From assembly GCF_016907555.1 (NCBI RefSeq), contig NZ_JAFBCE010000001.1:248001-312000 (forward strand): a DNA stretch of 64,000 nt, given 5' to 3'. This DNA comes from Microbacterium laevaniformans (lineage in GTDB: Bacteria; Actinomycetota; Actinomycetes; Actinomycetales; Microbacteriaceae). This document shows, piece after piece, positions 50,458 through 59,341 of the stretch. Position numbers and translations under genes: made by a program. The number at the start of each line of letters is the position of its first letter. The stretch's first letter is position 1. The notes beneath the pieces were generated by a model, which worked only from the letters and a program-made list of their open reading frames with translations, had not been told where the DNA came from and searched no databases.

Positions 50458-51044
50458 TGGCCGAGAAGGCTGAGAAGGCGACCGAAGAGGTCGCTGTGAA
50501 GAACACCGAGAAGAAGGCCGCCGCGAAGCCGGCTGCCAAGAAGACCGCCGAGAAGCCGGCCGCGAAGAAGGCTCCCGCCAAGAAGGCGGATGCCGAGGTG
50601 TCGCGCCCCGGTGTGCTCAAGGTCCACCACCTGCGTCCGGTCCCGGGCTCCAACACCGCGAAGACCCGTGTCGGTCGCGGTGAGGGCTCGAAGGGCAAGA
50701 CCGCCGGTCGTGGCACCAAGGGTACGAAGGCCCGTTACCAGGTGAAGGTCGGTTTCGAGGGCGGCCAGATGCCGCTGCACATGCGTACGCCGAAGCTGCG
50801 CGGGTTCAAGAACCCGTTCCGCGTCGAGTACCAGGTGGTCAACCTCGACAAGCTGGCTGAGCTGTACCCGGCCGGTGGCGATGTCACCGTCAGCGACCTC
50901 GTCGCAAAGGGCGCCGTGCGCAAGAACGAGAAGGTCAAGGTGCTCGGCACCGGCGACATCTCGGTCAAGCTCACCGTCGCCGTCGACAAGGTCTCGGGTT
51001 CGGCCGAGCAGAAGATCGTCGCCGCAGGCGGTTCGGTCAAGTAA
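50457..51044 (+). CDS. rplO: 50S ribosomal protein L15 with Lys/Ala N-terminal extension
   Basis: L15, 195 residues. The L15 core starts near residue 49 ([45 protein letters not shown]). Before it lies a run of [16 protein letters not shown]-like repeats, similar in composition to histone H1 tails, which E. coli L15 lacks. Last gene before a hairpin that splits off secY. Confidence 0.96.
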   Translation: MAEKAEKATEEVAVKNTEKKAAAKPAAKKTAEKPAAKKAPAKKADAEVSRPGVLKVHHLRPVPGSNTAKTRVGRGEGSKGKTAGRGTKGTKARYQVKVGFEGGQMPLHMRTPKLRGFKNPFRVEYQVVNLDKLAELYPAGGDVTVSDLVAKGAVRKNEKVKVLGTGDISVKLTVAVDKVSGSAEQKIVAAGGSVK

Positions 51045-51052
51045 TTCCACGG

Positions 51053-51082
51053 CAGGGGCCGGAGGCGAGCCTCCGGCCCCTG
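51053..51082 (+). terminator. Hairpin between rplO and secY
   Basis: A perfect 13-bp stem, CAGGGGCCGGAGG-cgag-CCTCCGGCCCCTG, 8 bases after the rplO stop. The T-tract is poor (tgttg). It is probably a partial terminator, and a TACTCT box just after it may start secY transcription. Confidence 0.65.
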
Positions 51083-51153
51083 TTGCCGTACTCTGGAAGC
51101 GGTGTCCTCGGACCCGCATCGAGACACCGGTCAGCTCTCTGGAGGAAATCCCC

Positions 51154-52491
51154 TTGTTCAGCGCCGTCAGCGCCATCGCGCGGGTCTTCCGCACCCCGGA
51201 TCTCCGGCGGAAGATCTTCTTCACCCTCGCGATCATCGCCATCTACCGACTCGGTGCGCACGTTCCGGCGCCCTTCGTGAGCTTCCCCAACGTGCAGTCC
51301 TGCCTCCAGCAGACGGGCTCGGCCAGCGAAGGCCTGCTGTCGCTGGTGAACCTGTTCTCCGGCGGCGCGCTCCTGCAGCTGTCGATCTTCGCCCTGGGCG
51401 TCATGCCCTACATCACCGCGACGATCATCGTGCAGCTGCTGCGTGTGGTGATCCCGCACTTCGAGGCGCTGTACAAAGAAGGGCAGGCCGGTCAGGCCAA
51501 GCTCACGCAGTACACCCGCTACCTGACGATCGCGCTGGCGCTCCTGCAGTCCACCACGCTGGTGACGGTGGCACGTTCGGGTCAGCTCTTCGGCACGACC
51601 GGCATCGCCGAGTGCAACGCGCTGCTGACCAACGATGTGTGGTGGGCCCAGCTGCTGATGATCATCACGCTGACCGCCGGCACCGGTCTCATCATGTGGT
51701 TCGCCGAGCTCGTCACCGAGCGCGGCGTGGGCAACGGCATGTCCATCCTCATCTTCACCTCGATCGCGGCGCAGTTCCCGGCGGCCATGTGGGCCATCGC
51801 CACGTCGCGCGGTTTCGAGGTCTTCCTCCTCGTGCTGGCCGTCGGCATCGTCGTCGTCGCTCTCGTCGTCTTCGTCGAGCAGTCGCAGCGGCGCATCCCC
51901 GTGCAGTACGCCAAGCGCATGGTCGGGCGTCGCACCCTCGGCGGCACGAACACGTACATCCCGATCAAGGTGAACATGGCGGGCGTCGTGCCGGTCATCT
52001 TCGCCTCCTCGCTGCTGTACATCCCGGCACTGATAGCCCAGTTCAATCAGACGCCGGACGCCAACGGCAACATCCCGGGCTGGGTGACCTGGATCCAGCA
52101 GTACCTCACCAAGGGCGATCACCCGCTCTACATGCTGCTGTACTTCCTGCTCATCGTCGGGTTCACCTACTTCTACGTCGCGATCACCTTCAACCCCGTC
52201 GAGGTCGCCGACAACATGAAGAAGTACGGCGGGTTCATCCCCGGCATCCGTGCAGGTCGTCCGACGGCCGAGTACCTCGACTACGTGTTGACGCGCATCA
52301 CGTTGCCCGGCTCGATCTACCTCGGTCTCATCGCCCTGCTGCCCCTGGTGGCGCTCGCGACGGTCAGCGCCAACCAGAACTTCCCGTTCGGCGGCGCCTC
52401 GATCCTCATCATCGTCGGTGTGGGTCTGGAGACCGTGAAGCAGATCGACGCCCAGCTGCAGCAGCGCCACTACGAAGGGCTGCTGCGATGA
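51154..52491 (+). CDS. secY: Protein translocase subunit SecY
   Basis: SecY, 445 residues, the membrane channel of the Sec pathway with ten membrane helices. Conserved: ALGVMPYITATIIVQLLRVVIPHFEALYKEGQAGQAKLTQYTRYLT, ITLTAGTGLIMWFAELVTERGVGNGMSILIF and FNPVEVADNMKKYGGFIPGIRAGRPTAEYLD. I chose TTG 51154 (LFSAVSAIARVF): GGAGG lies 8 bases upstream in a site almost identical to that of rpoB, and SecY homologues begin here. ATGA overlap with adk. Confidence 0.97.
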   Translation: MFSAVSAIARVFRTPDLRRKIFFTLAIIAIYRLGAHVPAPFVSFPNVQSCLQQTGSASEGLLSLVNLFSGGALLQLSIFALGVMPYITATIIVQLLRVVIPHFEALYKEGQAGQAKLTQYTRYLTIALALLQSTTLVTVARSGQLFGTTGIAECNALLTNDVWWAQLLMIITLTAGTGLIMWFAELVTERGVGNGMSILIFTSIAAQFPAAMWAIATSRGFEVFLLVLAVGIVVVALVVFVEQSQRRIPVQYAKRMVGRRTLGGTNTYIPIKVNMAGVVPVIFASSLLYIPALIAQFNQTPDANGNIPGWVTWIQQYLTKGDHPLYMLLYFLLIVGFTYFYVAITFNPVEVADNMKKYGGFIPGIRAGRPTAEYLDYVLTRITLPGSIYLGLIALLPLVALATVSANQNFPFGGASILIIVGVGLETVKQIDAQLQQRHYEGLLR

Positions 52492-53078
52492 CCGCTGCGC
52501 GACTGCTCATCATCGGACCGCAGGGCTCGGGCAAGGGCACCCAGGGCGTGCGCATCGCCGATGCCCTCGGCATTCCCGCTGTCTCGACGGGGGACGTGTT
52601 CCGCGCCAACGTCAAGGAAGGCACGGAGCTCGGCCTGAAGGTCAAGGCGATCATCGACGCTGGCGACCTCGTGCCGGACACCCTGACGGGGGAGATCGTC
52701 CGAGACCGGCTCGCTCAGGCGGATGCCGCGAACGGCTTCCTGCTGGACGGCTACCCGCGCAACCTCGGCCAGGTCGGCGACCTCGACGGCTTCCTCGATG
52801 AGCGGGGCGAGCCGCTCACGGCGGTGATCGAGTTGGTCGTGCCGCGCGACGAGTCCATCCAGCGCCTGTCGCTGCGGGCGACCGAGCAGGGCCGTGCCGA
52901 CGACAACGCCGAGTCGATCGCGAAGCGTCTGGCCATCTACGAGTCCGAGACCGCGCCGATCCTCGATCTCTACCGCGAGCGGGGCATCGTCGATCAGATC
53001 GACGGCGTCGGGTCGCTGGACGAGGTCTACGCCCGGATTCAGGCCGCGCTGGAAGCTCGCGGCATCGCCGCCTCCTGA
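52488..53078 (+). CDS. adk: Adenylate kinase
   Basis: Adenylate kinase, 196 residues (ATP + AMP to 2 ADP). P-loop GPQGSGKGT (10-18), AMP-site STGDVFRANVKEGT and DGYPRN. The LID is the short form (LRATEQGRADDNAESIAKRLAIYE), as in other actinobacteria. It overlaps secY by 4 bases and map by 1, keeping the common secY-adk-map order. Confidence 0.97.
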   Translation: MTAARLLIIGPQGSGKGTQGVRIADALGIPAVSTGDVFRANVKEGTELGLKVKAIIDAGDLVPDTLTGEIVRDRLAQADAANGFLLDGYPRNLGQVGDLDGFLDERGEPLTAVIELVVPRDESIQRLSLRATEQGRADDNAESIAKRLAIYESETAPILDLYRERGIVDQIDGVGSLDEVYARIQAALEARGIAAS

Positions 53079-53908
53079 TGGGACTTCGTCGCTCCTTGTA
53101 CAAGACGCCGGCGCAGCTGCGCTCGATGGTCGAGCCGGGCCTGATCACGGCGGCCGCGCTGGATGCCGTGCGTGCACTGATCGCCCCGGGCGTGACCACG
53201 GCTGAGCTGGATGCCGCGGCATCCGAGGTCATCCTCGCCCGCGGTGCCGAGTCGAATTTCCAACTCGTGCGCGGGTACCGGCATACGACGTGCATCTCGG
53301 TCAACGACCAGGTCGTCCACGGCATCCCCGGGGAGCGGGTGCTCGAAGCGGGCGACATCGTCTCGATCGATGCGGGGGCGCAGTTCAAAGGCTGGAACGG
53401 CGACTCGGCGATCACCGTCGTCGTTCCCGGCGGGGACCCGGCCGTACGGGCATCGCGCGAGCGGCTCTCGCAGGTGACTGAAGGGTCGCTCTGGGCGGGC
53501 GTGGCCGCGCTCGCGTCGGCGTCGCGCGTCGGCGAGATCGGCGACGCGGTCCAGGGCTACATCGAGCGGTCGGGGGAGAGCTACGGCATCCTCCGCGATT
53601 ACGTCGGTCACGGCATCGGCCGGCGGATGCACGAGGGGCCGACGATCTTCAACTATCGGGTGTCCGACCTCGGCCCCGCGGTGCGTCCGGGCCTGTGCGT
53701 CGCGATCGAGCCCATGGTCACCGTCGGCTCTGAGGAGACCTTCGTCGAGGACGACGACTGGACGGTCACCACCGTCGACGGCAGCGACGGCAGTCACTGG
53801 GAGCACAGCGTCGCGGTGCACGAGAACGGCATCTGGGTGCTGACCGCTGCCGACGGCGGCGCCGCCGGTCTCGCCCCCTTCGGCGTCACACCCACCCCCA
53901 TCGCCTGA
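53078..53908 (+). CDS. map: Methionine aminopeptidase, type I
   Basis: Protein of 276 residues that removes the initiator methionine from new proteins. The five metal ligands are all present: D98 (SIDAG), D109 (NGDSA), H178 (VGHGIGR), E211 (AIEPM) and E242 (WEHSVAVH). The usual N-terminal SH3-binding linker of the longer MapB form is absent. The last 15 residues are an Ala/Pro-rich tail. Last gene of the secY unit. Confidence 0.97.
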   Translation: MGLRRSLYKTPAQLRSMVEPGLITAAALDAVRALIAPGVTTAELDAAASEVILARGAESNFQLVRGYRHTTCISVNDQVVHGIPGERVLEAGDIVSIDAGAQFKGWNGDSAITVVVPGGDPAVRASRERLSQVTEGSLWAGVAALASASRVGEIGDAVQGYIERSGESYGILRDYVGHGIGRRMHEGPTIFNYRVSDLGPAVRPGLCVAIEPMVTVGSEETFVEDDDWTVTTVDGSDGSHWEHSVAVHENGIWVLTAADGGAAGLAPFGVTPTPIA

Positions 53909-54019
53909 GCGCTCTCCTCCCGGTGTCGCAGGAGCGGCTCGCGGGGTGCGTGAAGGCTCCTCCCCAGGGCACCCCACTGCGCGCGTTCGGCATCCATCCG
54001 CAACGCTGACGAGTCACGC

Positions 54020-54102
54020 CGAGCCGCTACGAACGTGCCGAACCGACGCGAAAGGGCGCGCGAGGACATGGCGGCTCGCGGAAGAGATAGCGGTTCGGCA
54101 CG
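54020..54102. repeat. Interleaved inverted repeats (A-B-A'-B'), second copy of the architecture
   Basis: A, CGAGCCGCTA (54020-54029), pairs with A', TGGCGGCTCG (54069-54078), with one mismatch. B, CGTGCCGAACCG (54034-54045), pairs exactly with B', CGGTTCGGCACG (54091-54102). The arms interleave as in 18065-18142, and both elements share GAGCCGCTACG and GGCGGCTCGCGGAAG. It lies in the 297-base gap between map and the DsbA-like gene, which otherwise holds only a CAGAAT −10-like box at 54155. Confidence 0.75.
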
Positions 54103-54205
54103 GGTGGGGGGCGAAGTCACGGCTTTCACGGGCAACGCATAAGACCGTGTGAGCCAGAATGGGAGAACAGCGGCGACAGCCGCACATCGGAGAGGCATCG
54201 AGGTT

Positions 54206-54883
54206 ATGGCGCAGGCAGCAGCGGGTAAGAGGAACTGGTTCGCGATCTGGGTGAGCGTGGCGGCCGTCGTCGTGGTCGCGCTGGTCATCGGCCTTGTCGT
54301 GTGGATGAACAACGTCAGCTCCGGACCCGGCGCGCAGCCTTCGTCGAGCAACATCAACACGGATACCGGTGCGATCTCCTTCGGCAGCGGCCCCGACGTC
54401 GTCGACACCTACGTGGACTTCATGTGCCCGATCTGCAACCAGTTCGAGAAGACCGAGGGTGAGACGATCAAGCAGCTCGTCTCCGACAACAAGATCACCC
54501 TCAACATCCACCCCGTGTCCATCCTCGACCGTGCGTCGCAGGGAACGAAGTTCTCCAGCCGGTCGGCCAGTGCGATGTTCGCCGTCGCCGAGGCGGACCC
54601 CGCCAACGCCTATGCGTTCATGGAGGCGATGTTCCAGAACCAGCCGCAGGAGAGCTCGCCCGGTCTCTCGGACGACCAGATCGTCTCGATCGCCAAGGGC
54701 GCGGGCGTCAACGTCACGAGTGATCTCGAGAAGGCGATCACCTCGGGCACGTACATCAAGTTCGTCCAGGCGCACGGCCTGCCCGACGGCGCCAAGGGGA
54801 CACCGACGCTGGTGGTGAACGGTACTTTCGTGAACGTCACCTTCAACCCGCAGACGGACATCGTCGCCAACCTCAAGGGCTGA
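54206..54883 (+). CDS. DsbA-family membrane-anchored thioredoxin-fold protein
   Basis: Protein of 225 residues. One membrane helix (about 10-32) anchors an extracytoplasmic thioredoxin fold with active site CPIC (C74-C77) in YVDFMCPICNQFEK, and the cis-proline loop KGTPTLVVNG. This is the DsbA-like family that forms or rearranges disulfides outside the cell. It could act on the cysteine-rich secreted proteins encoded at 18190, 18812 and 23028; that is inference. ATG 54206 fits homologues (MAQAAAGKRNWFA). GTG 54149 would add 19 unlikely residues. Confidence 0.9.
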   Translation: MAQAAAGKRNWFAIWVSVAAVVVVALVIGLVVWMNNVSSGPGAQPSSSNINTDTGAISFGSGPDVVDTYVDFMCPICNQFEKTEGETIKQLVSDNKITLNIHPVSILDRASQGTKFSSRSASAMFAVAEADPANAYAFMEAMFQNQPQESSPGLSDDQIVSIAKGAGVNVTSDLEKAITSGTYIKFVQAHGLPDGAKGTPTLVVNGTFVNVTFNPQTDIVANLKG

Positions 54884-54910
54884 CCACGTGATGCGCGTCT
54901 GAGACGAGCG

Positions 54911-54945
54911 AGAGGGCCGCGCGGCAGTTTGCCGTGCGGCCCTCT
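54911..54945 (+). terminator. Terminator hairpin before infA, overlapping the infA promoter
   Basis: AGAGGGCCGC-g-CGGCA pairs with TGCCG-t-GCGGCCCTCT (16 pairs counting one G-U) around a 3-base loop. It lies 28 bases after the stop of the DsbA-like gene. Confidence 0.8.
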
Positions 54946-54957
54946 ATCACGTACACT
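54929..54957 (+). promoter_or_regulatory. infA promoter
   Basis: TTGCCG (54929-54934), 17 bases, TACACT (54952-54957). The −35 box lies in the loop and 3' arm of the upstream terminator hairpin. Transcription should start near 54964. Confidence 0.78.
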
Positions 54958-55050
54958 GGATCTTTGGTGCCTTGCGCCTTCATTGGCGTGTCGCCGCACC
55001 ACATCCCACTCACCGCAGACCGACCGGTCTGCACAAGCGTCAGCGAGGCC

Positions 55051-55272
55051 ATGGCTAAGAAAGACGGTGTCATCGAAATCGAGGGCGTCGTGTCTGAAGC
55101 GCTGCCCAACGCGATGTTCCGCGTTGAGCTCACCAACGGACACAAGGTACTCGCCACGATCTCCGGCAAGATGCGGCAGAACTACATCCGCATCATCCCC
55201 GAAGACCGCGTCGTCGTGGAGCTCTCGCCCTACGACCTCACGCGCGGTCGCATCGTCTACCGCTACCGCTAG
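55051..55272 (+). CDS. infA: Translation initiation factor IF-1
   Basis: IF-1, 73 residues, an OB-fold protein that blocks the A site during initiation: [32 protein letters not shown]-type loop seen as [29 protein letters not shown]. Normal length. First gene of the unit infA-rpmJ-rpsM-rpsK. Confidence 0.98.
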   Translation: MAKKDGVIEIEGVVSEALPNAMFRVELTNGHKVLATISGKMRQNYIRIIPEDRVVVELSPYDLTRGRIVYRYR

Positions 55273-55345
55273 ACCGGTCGAGAAGTAACGAGCGGGCGGA
55301 TGCCTCGGCATCCCGTCCGACTCGAAGACAGCGAACAGGAAAATC

Positions 55346-55462
55346 ATGAAGGTCAACCCCTCCGTCAAGCCCATCTGCGACCACTGCAAGGTCATCCGTC
55401 GCCACGGTCGCGTCATGGTGATCTGCAAGTCGAACCCGCGTCACAAGCAGCGCCAGGGCTGA
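55346..55462 (+). CDS. rpmJ: 50S ribosomal protein L36
   Basis: L36, 38 residues: [19 protein letters not shown], then [19 protein letters not shown]. It is the zinc-binding (C+) form with C11, C14, C27 and H33. CAGGAAA precedes the ATG. Found by its conserved sequence. Confidence 0.98.
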   Translation: MKVNPSVKPICDHCKVIRRHGRVMVICKSNPRHKQRQG

Positions 55463-55482
55463 GTCGCTCGCGGCTCGAGGAC

Positions 55483-55517
55483 GCGTGAGGCCCGCAGGGC
55501 CGAGCCGACACCTCACG
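55483..55517. repeat. Dispersed intergenic repeat, copy 2, with flanking inverted repeat
   Basis: GAGGCCCGCAGGGCCGAG (55487-55504) is identical to 38894-38911. It is enclosed by CGTGAGG and CCTCACG, which pair, so the RNA between rpmJ and rpsM can form a hairpin here. Confidence 0.65.
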
Positions 55518-55539
55518 ACGAAGACACAACTCAATACGC

Positions 55540-55603
55540 ACACAGGCAGGATCAGAGCCTCTTCGGAGGGGACACCTCGGGGCGGAGGCCCGGGCACCGA
55601 TCC
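55540..55603 (+). promoter_or_regulatory. Long-range stem in the rpsM leader
   Basis: GCAGGATC in the stretch after caatacgcacacag pairs with GATCCTGC about 45 bases later, enclosing G/C-rich smaller stems. It may be a regulatory structure for rpsM. No clear promoter pair was found. Confidence 0.45.
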
Positions 55604-55637
55604 TGCTCCACACCTCCATCACTCCTAGGAGAACCGC

Positions 55638-56018
55638 ATGGCACGTCTTGCCGGCGTTGACATCCCGCGTGACAAGCGCGTGGTGATCGCCCTCACGTAC
55701 ATCTACGGCATCGGCCGTACCCGTTCGGTCGAGATCCTCACGGCCACCGAGATCGACGAGTCGATCCGCGTCAAGGACCTCACCGACGACCAGCTGGTCG
55801 CACTGCGCGACCACATCGAAGGCAACTACAAGGTGGAGGGTGACCTTCGCCGCGAGGTCGCCGCCGACATCCGCCGCAAGGTCGAGATCGGCTCGTACGA
55901 GGGTCTGCGTCACCGCCGCGGCCTTCCGGTGCGCGGTCAGCGCACCAAGACCAACGCGCGTACCCGCAAGGGCCCGAAGCGCACCGTCGCCGGCAAGAAG
56001 AAGGCCGGCCGCAAGTAA
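55638..56018 (+). CDS. rpsM: 30S ribosomal protein S13
   Basis: S13, 126 residues, contacts the P-site tRNA and L5. Conserved: [56 protein letters not shown] and a basic tail. AGGAG precedes the ATG. Confidence 0.98.
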   Translation: MARLAGVDIPRDKRVVIALTYIYGIGRTRSVEILTATEIDESIRVKDLTDDQLVALRDHIEGNYKVEGDLRREVAADIRRKVEIGSYEGLRHRRGLPVRGQRTKTNARTRKGPKRTVAGKKKAGRK

Positions 56019-56055
56019 GCGCGGCCCCCCGGTACAGGTTTAGGAGAACAGACAC

Positions 56056-56454
56056 ATGGCACAGGCCAAGACTGCTGCGCGCAAGCCGCGTCGCAAGGAG
56101 AAGAAGAACATCGCGCTGGGCCAGGCCCACATCAAGTCGACGTTCAACAACACGATCGTTTCGATCACCGACCCCTCGGGCGCCGTCATCAGCTGGGCGT
56201 CCTCGGGTGGAGTGGGCTTCAAGGGCTCGCGCAAGTCGACCCCGTACGCCGCCGGCATGGCCGCCGAGTCGGCTGCCCGCCAGGCCGCCGAGCACGGCGT
56301 CAAGAAGGTCGACGTCTTCGTGAAGGGCCCGGGTTCGGGGCGCGAGACCGCGATCCGCTCGCTGCAGGCCGCCGGCCTCGAGGTGGGGTCGATCTCCGAC
56401 GTCACCCCGCAGGCGCACAACGGCTGCCGCCCGCCGAAGCGTCGCCGCGTCTGA
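56056..56454 (+). CDS. rpsK: 30S ribosomal protein S11
   Basis: S11, 132 residues, in the 30S platform: [45 protein letters not shown] and [19 protein letters not shown]. The rpsD gene that often follows in actinobacteria is absent. A terminator comes next. Confidence 0.98.
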   Translation: MAQAKTAARKPRRKEKKNIALGQAHIKSTFNNTIVSITDPSGAVISWASSGGVGFKGSRKSTPYAAGMAAESAARQAAEHGVKKVDVFVKGPGSGRETAIRSLQAAGLEVGSISDVTPQAHNGCRPPKRRRV

Positions 56455-56462
56455 CTTCCGGG

Positions 56463-56507
56463 CCGGGTGCCCCCGTGTGACGGGGGCACCCGGCATCCGT
56501 CGCTTTT
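56463..56507 (+). terminator. Terminator between rpsK and rpoA
   Basis: A perfect 14-bp stem, CCGGGTGCCCCCGT-gtg-ACGGGGGCACCCGG (56463-56493), followed by catccgtcgcTTTT. It separates rpoA-rplQ from the infA-rpsK unit. Confidence 0.82.
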
Positions 56508-56536
56508 GAAAACTCAACACCTCTTGCAATCGCACG

Positions 56537-56545
56537 TGTCATATA
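56537..56545 (+). promoter_or_regulatory. Extended −10 box upstream of rpoA
   Basis: TGtCATATA resembles an extended −10 promoter. No convincing −35 at 16-18 bases. Transcription would begin near 56552, just before the AAGGA ribosome-binding site. Confidence 0.5.
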
Positions 56546-56573
56546 GCGGGCACGTGACGGAAAGGAACACATA

Positions 56574-57563
56574 GTGCTCATTGCACAGCGTCCCACTCTG
56601 ACCGAGGAGAAGATCGGCGAGTTCCGCAGCCGCTTCGTCATCGAGCCGCTGGAGCCCGGCTTCGGCTACACGATCGGCAACGCGCTGCGCCGCAGCCTGC
56701 TGTCCTCGATCCCCGGCGCGGCTGTCACCAGCATCCGCATCGACGGCGTGCTGCACGAGTTCAGCACCATCCCGGGCGTGAAGGAGGATGTCACCGAGAT
56801 CATCCTCAACATCAAGCAGCTGGTCGTCTCCTCGGAGCGCGACGAGCCGATCACCGCCTACCTGTGCAAGACCGGCGCCGGCGAGGTCACCGCTGCCGAC
56901 ATCTCCGCTCCGGCGGGTGTCGAGGTGCACAATCCCGAGCTGGTCATCGCGACGCTCAACGACTCGGCGAAGTTCGAGCTGGAGCTCACGATCGAGCGCG
57001 GCCGCGGCTACGTGTCGGCCACGCAGAACCGCAACGAGTACGCCGAGGCGGGTCAGATCCCGATCGACTCGATCTACTCGCCCGTTCTGAAGGTCTCGTA
57101 CCGCGTCGACGCGACCCGTGCCGGTGAGCGCACCGACTTCGACAAGCTCGTCCTGGACGTCGAGGCCAAGCCGTCGATCTCCCCGCGGGATGCCGTCGCG
57201 TCGGCCGGTCGCACGCTCACCGAGCTGTTCGGTCTCGCCCGCGAGCTGAACGTCGAGGCCGAGGGCATCGAGATCGGCCCCGCGCCGGTCGCCGAGGTTC
57301 TCACCAACGAGCTGTCGATGCCGATCGAGGACCTCGATCTGTCGGTGCGTTCGTACAACTGCCTCAAGCGTGAGGGCATCAACACGGTGTCCGAGCTGGT
57401 CGCCCTCTCCGAGACGCAGCTGATGAACATCCGCAACTTCGGTCAGAAGTCGGTCGACGAGGTGCGCGACAAGCTCGTCTCCCTCGGCCTGTCGCTGAAG
57501 GACTCGGTCCCCGGGTTCGACGGTGCGCACTTCTACGGCGGCTACGACGACGAGGCCCTCTGA
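56574..57563 (+). CDS. rpoA: RNA polymerase alpha subunit
   Basis: Alpha subunit, 329 residues. N-terminal dimerisation domain ([33 protein letters not shown]) and C-terminal DNA-contact domain ([50 protein letters not shown]). GTG 56574 ([13 protein letters not shown]) has AAGGA 7 bases upstream. Followed by rplQ after 83 bases. Confidence 0.98.
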   Translation: MLIAQRPTLTEEKIGEFRSRFVIEPLEPGFGYTIGNALRRSLLSSIPGAAVTSIRIDGVLHEFSTIPGVKEDVTEIILNIKQLVVSSERDEPITAYLCKTGAGEVTAADISAPAGVEVHNPELVIATLNDSAKFELELTIERGRGYVSATQNRNEYAEAGQIPIDSIYSPVLKVSYRVDATRAGERTDFDKLVLDVEAKPSISPRDAVASAGRTLTELFGLARELNVEAEGIEIGPAPVAEVLTNELSMPIEDLDLSVRSYNCLKREGINTVSELVALSETQLMNIRNFGQKSVDEVRDKLVSLGLSLKDSVPGFDGAHFYGGYDDEAL

Positions 57564-57646
57564 GCCTCCGCGCTCGCAACGGCAAGACCTTCTGTGCGCA
57601 CCGGCCCCGACCGGTTCGCTGACCTTTTCCCTCTGGAGTAACTGAC

Positions 57647-58234
57647 ATGCCCAAGCCCACCAAGGGTCCCCGCCTCGGAGGCGGCCCCGCCCACGAGCGT
57701 CTGCTGCTGGCCAACCTGGCCTCGGCGCTGTTCACCCACAAGTCGATCACGACGACCGAGACCAAGGCCAAGCGCCTGCGTCCGCTCGCCGAGCGCATGG
57801 TCACCTTCGCCAAGCGCGGCGACCTGCACGCTCGTCGTCGCGTGCTGTCCGTGCTCGGCAACAAGGACGCCGTCCACGAGCTGTTCGCCGAGATCGCGCC
57901 GCTGGTCGCCGAGCGTGAGGGCGGTTACACCCGCATCACGAAGATCGGCAACCGCAAGGGTGACAACGCGCCCATGGCCGTGATCGAGCTCGTCCTCGAG
58001 CCGGTCAACCCGAGGCCGAAGTCGACCAAGAAGGCGGCTGCGGCCGCTCCGGTCGCCGCCCCGGCCAAGGATGAGGATGTCGCCGAGGAGACCGCCACCG
58101 AGGCGGTCGCCGAGGCCGACGAGGCTCAGGATGCCGCGGACGAGGTCGTCGCCGACGCCGCCGCCGCCGCAGGTGCCGAGTCGCCCGAGGAGGGCGCCGC
58201 GGCCGAGGCTGCTGCCGAGGACGCCGCGAAGTAA
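57647..58234 (+). CDS. rplQ: 50S ribosomal protein L17 with acidic C-terminal extension
   Basis: L17, 195 residues. The core ([51 protein letters not shown]) ends near residue 125. About 70 residues of Ala/Glu/Asp-rich sequence follow, absent from E. coli L17. A strong terminator lies 16 bases downstream. Confidence 0.97.
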   Translation: MPKPTKGPRLGGGPAHERLLLANLASALFTHKSITTTETKAKRLRPLAERMVTFAKRGDLHARRRVLSVLGNKDAVHELFAEIAPLVAEREGGYTRITKIGNRKGDNAPMAVIELVLEPVNPRPKSTKKAAAAAPVAAPAKDEDVAEETATEAVAEADEAQDAADEVVADAAAAAGAESPEEGAAAEAAAEDAAK

Positions 58235-58250
58235 GCACGGCTGTCGTTCG

Positions 58251-58290
58251 AGAAGGCCCGCACCCGTCAGGGGTGCGGGCCTTCTCTTTT
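58251..58290 (+). terminator. Terminator of rpoA-rplQ
   Basis: A perfect 15-bp stem (AGAAGGCCCGCACCC with complement at 58271-58285), a 5-base loop, then CTTTT. Confidence 0.92.
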
Positions 58291-58364
58291 CGCGCCTCGG
58301 CCGGCTCCGCGCGTGCGCCCCACGCGCGTCCCAACTACAGTGGCCCGACGCCATCCACGCCGTG

Positions 58365-59306
58365 ATGGTGGCGGCGGAGCGTGTCGACCACCCGACCTGG
58401 ACCACTCCGCGCGAGGTCGTCGCCGACACCTTCGATCTTGCGCACATCGACCACTCCCGCGACACCGTGCTGGCGCTGGATGCCGAGGGCACGGTGATCG
58501 CGTTCGGAAGCTCCTTCCTCCACCCTTCGCGCGAGGGCGCGCTGAACGTGCACCTGTCGGGTGCGGTGCTGCCGATGCTGTGGCGCCGCGGGATCGGCAG
58601 CGCGGTGTTCGGCTGGCAGTACGCGCGCGGCCTCGAGCAGCTGGCGGAGGCCGCGGGCGCGCTGCCCGACGTGCCGGGCGATGGCTGGAGCGCTCAGCTG
58701 CGGGTGTACGCCGAGGAGTCGAACCGCGGCAATCAGAGGCTCGCCGAGTCGGCGGGTCTGGCCGCCGAACGCTGGTTCGCCACGATGCTGCGCGATCTGA
58801 CCGACGGTGCGCCGGAGGTGTCGCTGCCGGCCGCGGCGCAGGAGAGCGGGCTGCGCATCGTGGCGTACACGCACGATCGTGATGACGACGCCCGTCTGGC
58901 GCGCAACGATGCGTTCCGCGATCACTGGGGAAGCCTGCCGAGCCAGCACGAGTCGTGGGCCAAGTTCGTCGGCGGCGAGTTCTTCCGCCCCGATCTGTCC
59001 CGGCTGGTCGTCGAGGCCGACGGCACCATCGCCGCATTCTGTCTCGCGTCGGTGAACGAGGAGGACTGGGCGAGTCTGGGCGTCTCGAACTCGTACATCG
59101 ACCTCATCGGTGTCGTGCAGGCGCGCCGTCGGCAGGGACTGGCTCCCGCGGTCGTCGCGGCGACGTTGCGCGCGATCGCCGGTGCCGGTCTGCAGAAGGC
59201 GGTGCTCGACGTCGACACCGCGAGCCCGACGGGCGCCGACGCCCTCTACGAGGGGCTGGGCTTCATGGCGGACGAACGGTCCGTCGCCCTGGTGGCGCAC
59301 ATCTGA
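58365..59306 (+). CDS. Tandem GNAT-family N-acetyltransferase, start uncertain
   Basis: Protein of about 313 residues with two GNAT domains. The first has LSGAVLPMLWRRGIGSAVFGW. The second has IGVVQARRRQGLAPAVVAATLRAIAGAG, with the Q/R-x-x-G-x-A acetyl-CoA loop, and ends ALYEGLGFMADERSVALVAH. MshD (mycothiol synthase) has such a tandem form, but the substrate cannot be inferred. GTG 58362 or ATG 58365 is the first start after the TACAGT −10 box (58336-58341). Either omits the first beta strand usual for the N-terminal GNAT domain; the in-frame codons just upstream (LQWPDAIHAVM) look like its remnant. Confidence 0.8.
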   Translation: MVAAERVDHPTWTTPREVVADTFDLAHIDHSRDTVLALDAEGTVIAFGSSFLHPSREGALNVHLSGAVLPMLWRRGIGSAVFGWQYARGLEQLAEAAGALPDVPGDGWSAQLRVYAEESNRGNQRLAESAGLAAERWFATMLRDLTDGAPEVSLPAAAQESGLRIVAYTHDRDDDARLARNDAFRDHWGSLPSQHESWAKFVGGEFFRPDLSRLVVEADGTIAAFCLASVNEEDWASLGVSNSYIDLIGVVQARRRQGLAPAVVAATLRAIAGAGLQKAVLDVDTASPTGADALYEGLGFMADERSVALVAHI

Positions 59307-59341
59307 CGCGGGCGGCGCTCCCGCCGGCGGCGTGGAGCGGC

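Noticed and set aside
54149-54205. Upstream GTG start for the DsbA-like protein
   Set aside because: The 19 extra residues are polar and precede the usual MAQAAAGKRNWFA start, and an ATG is available at 54206.
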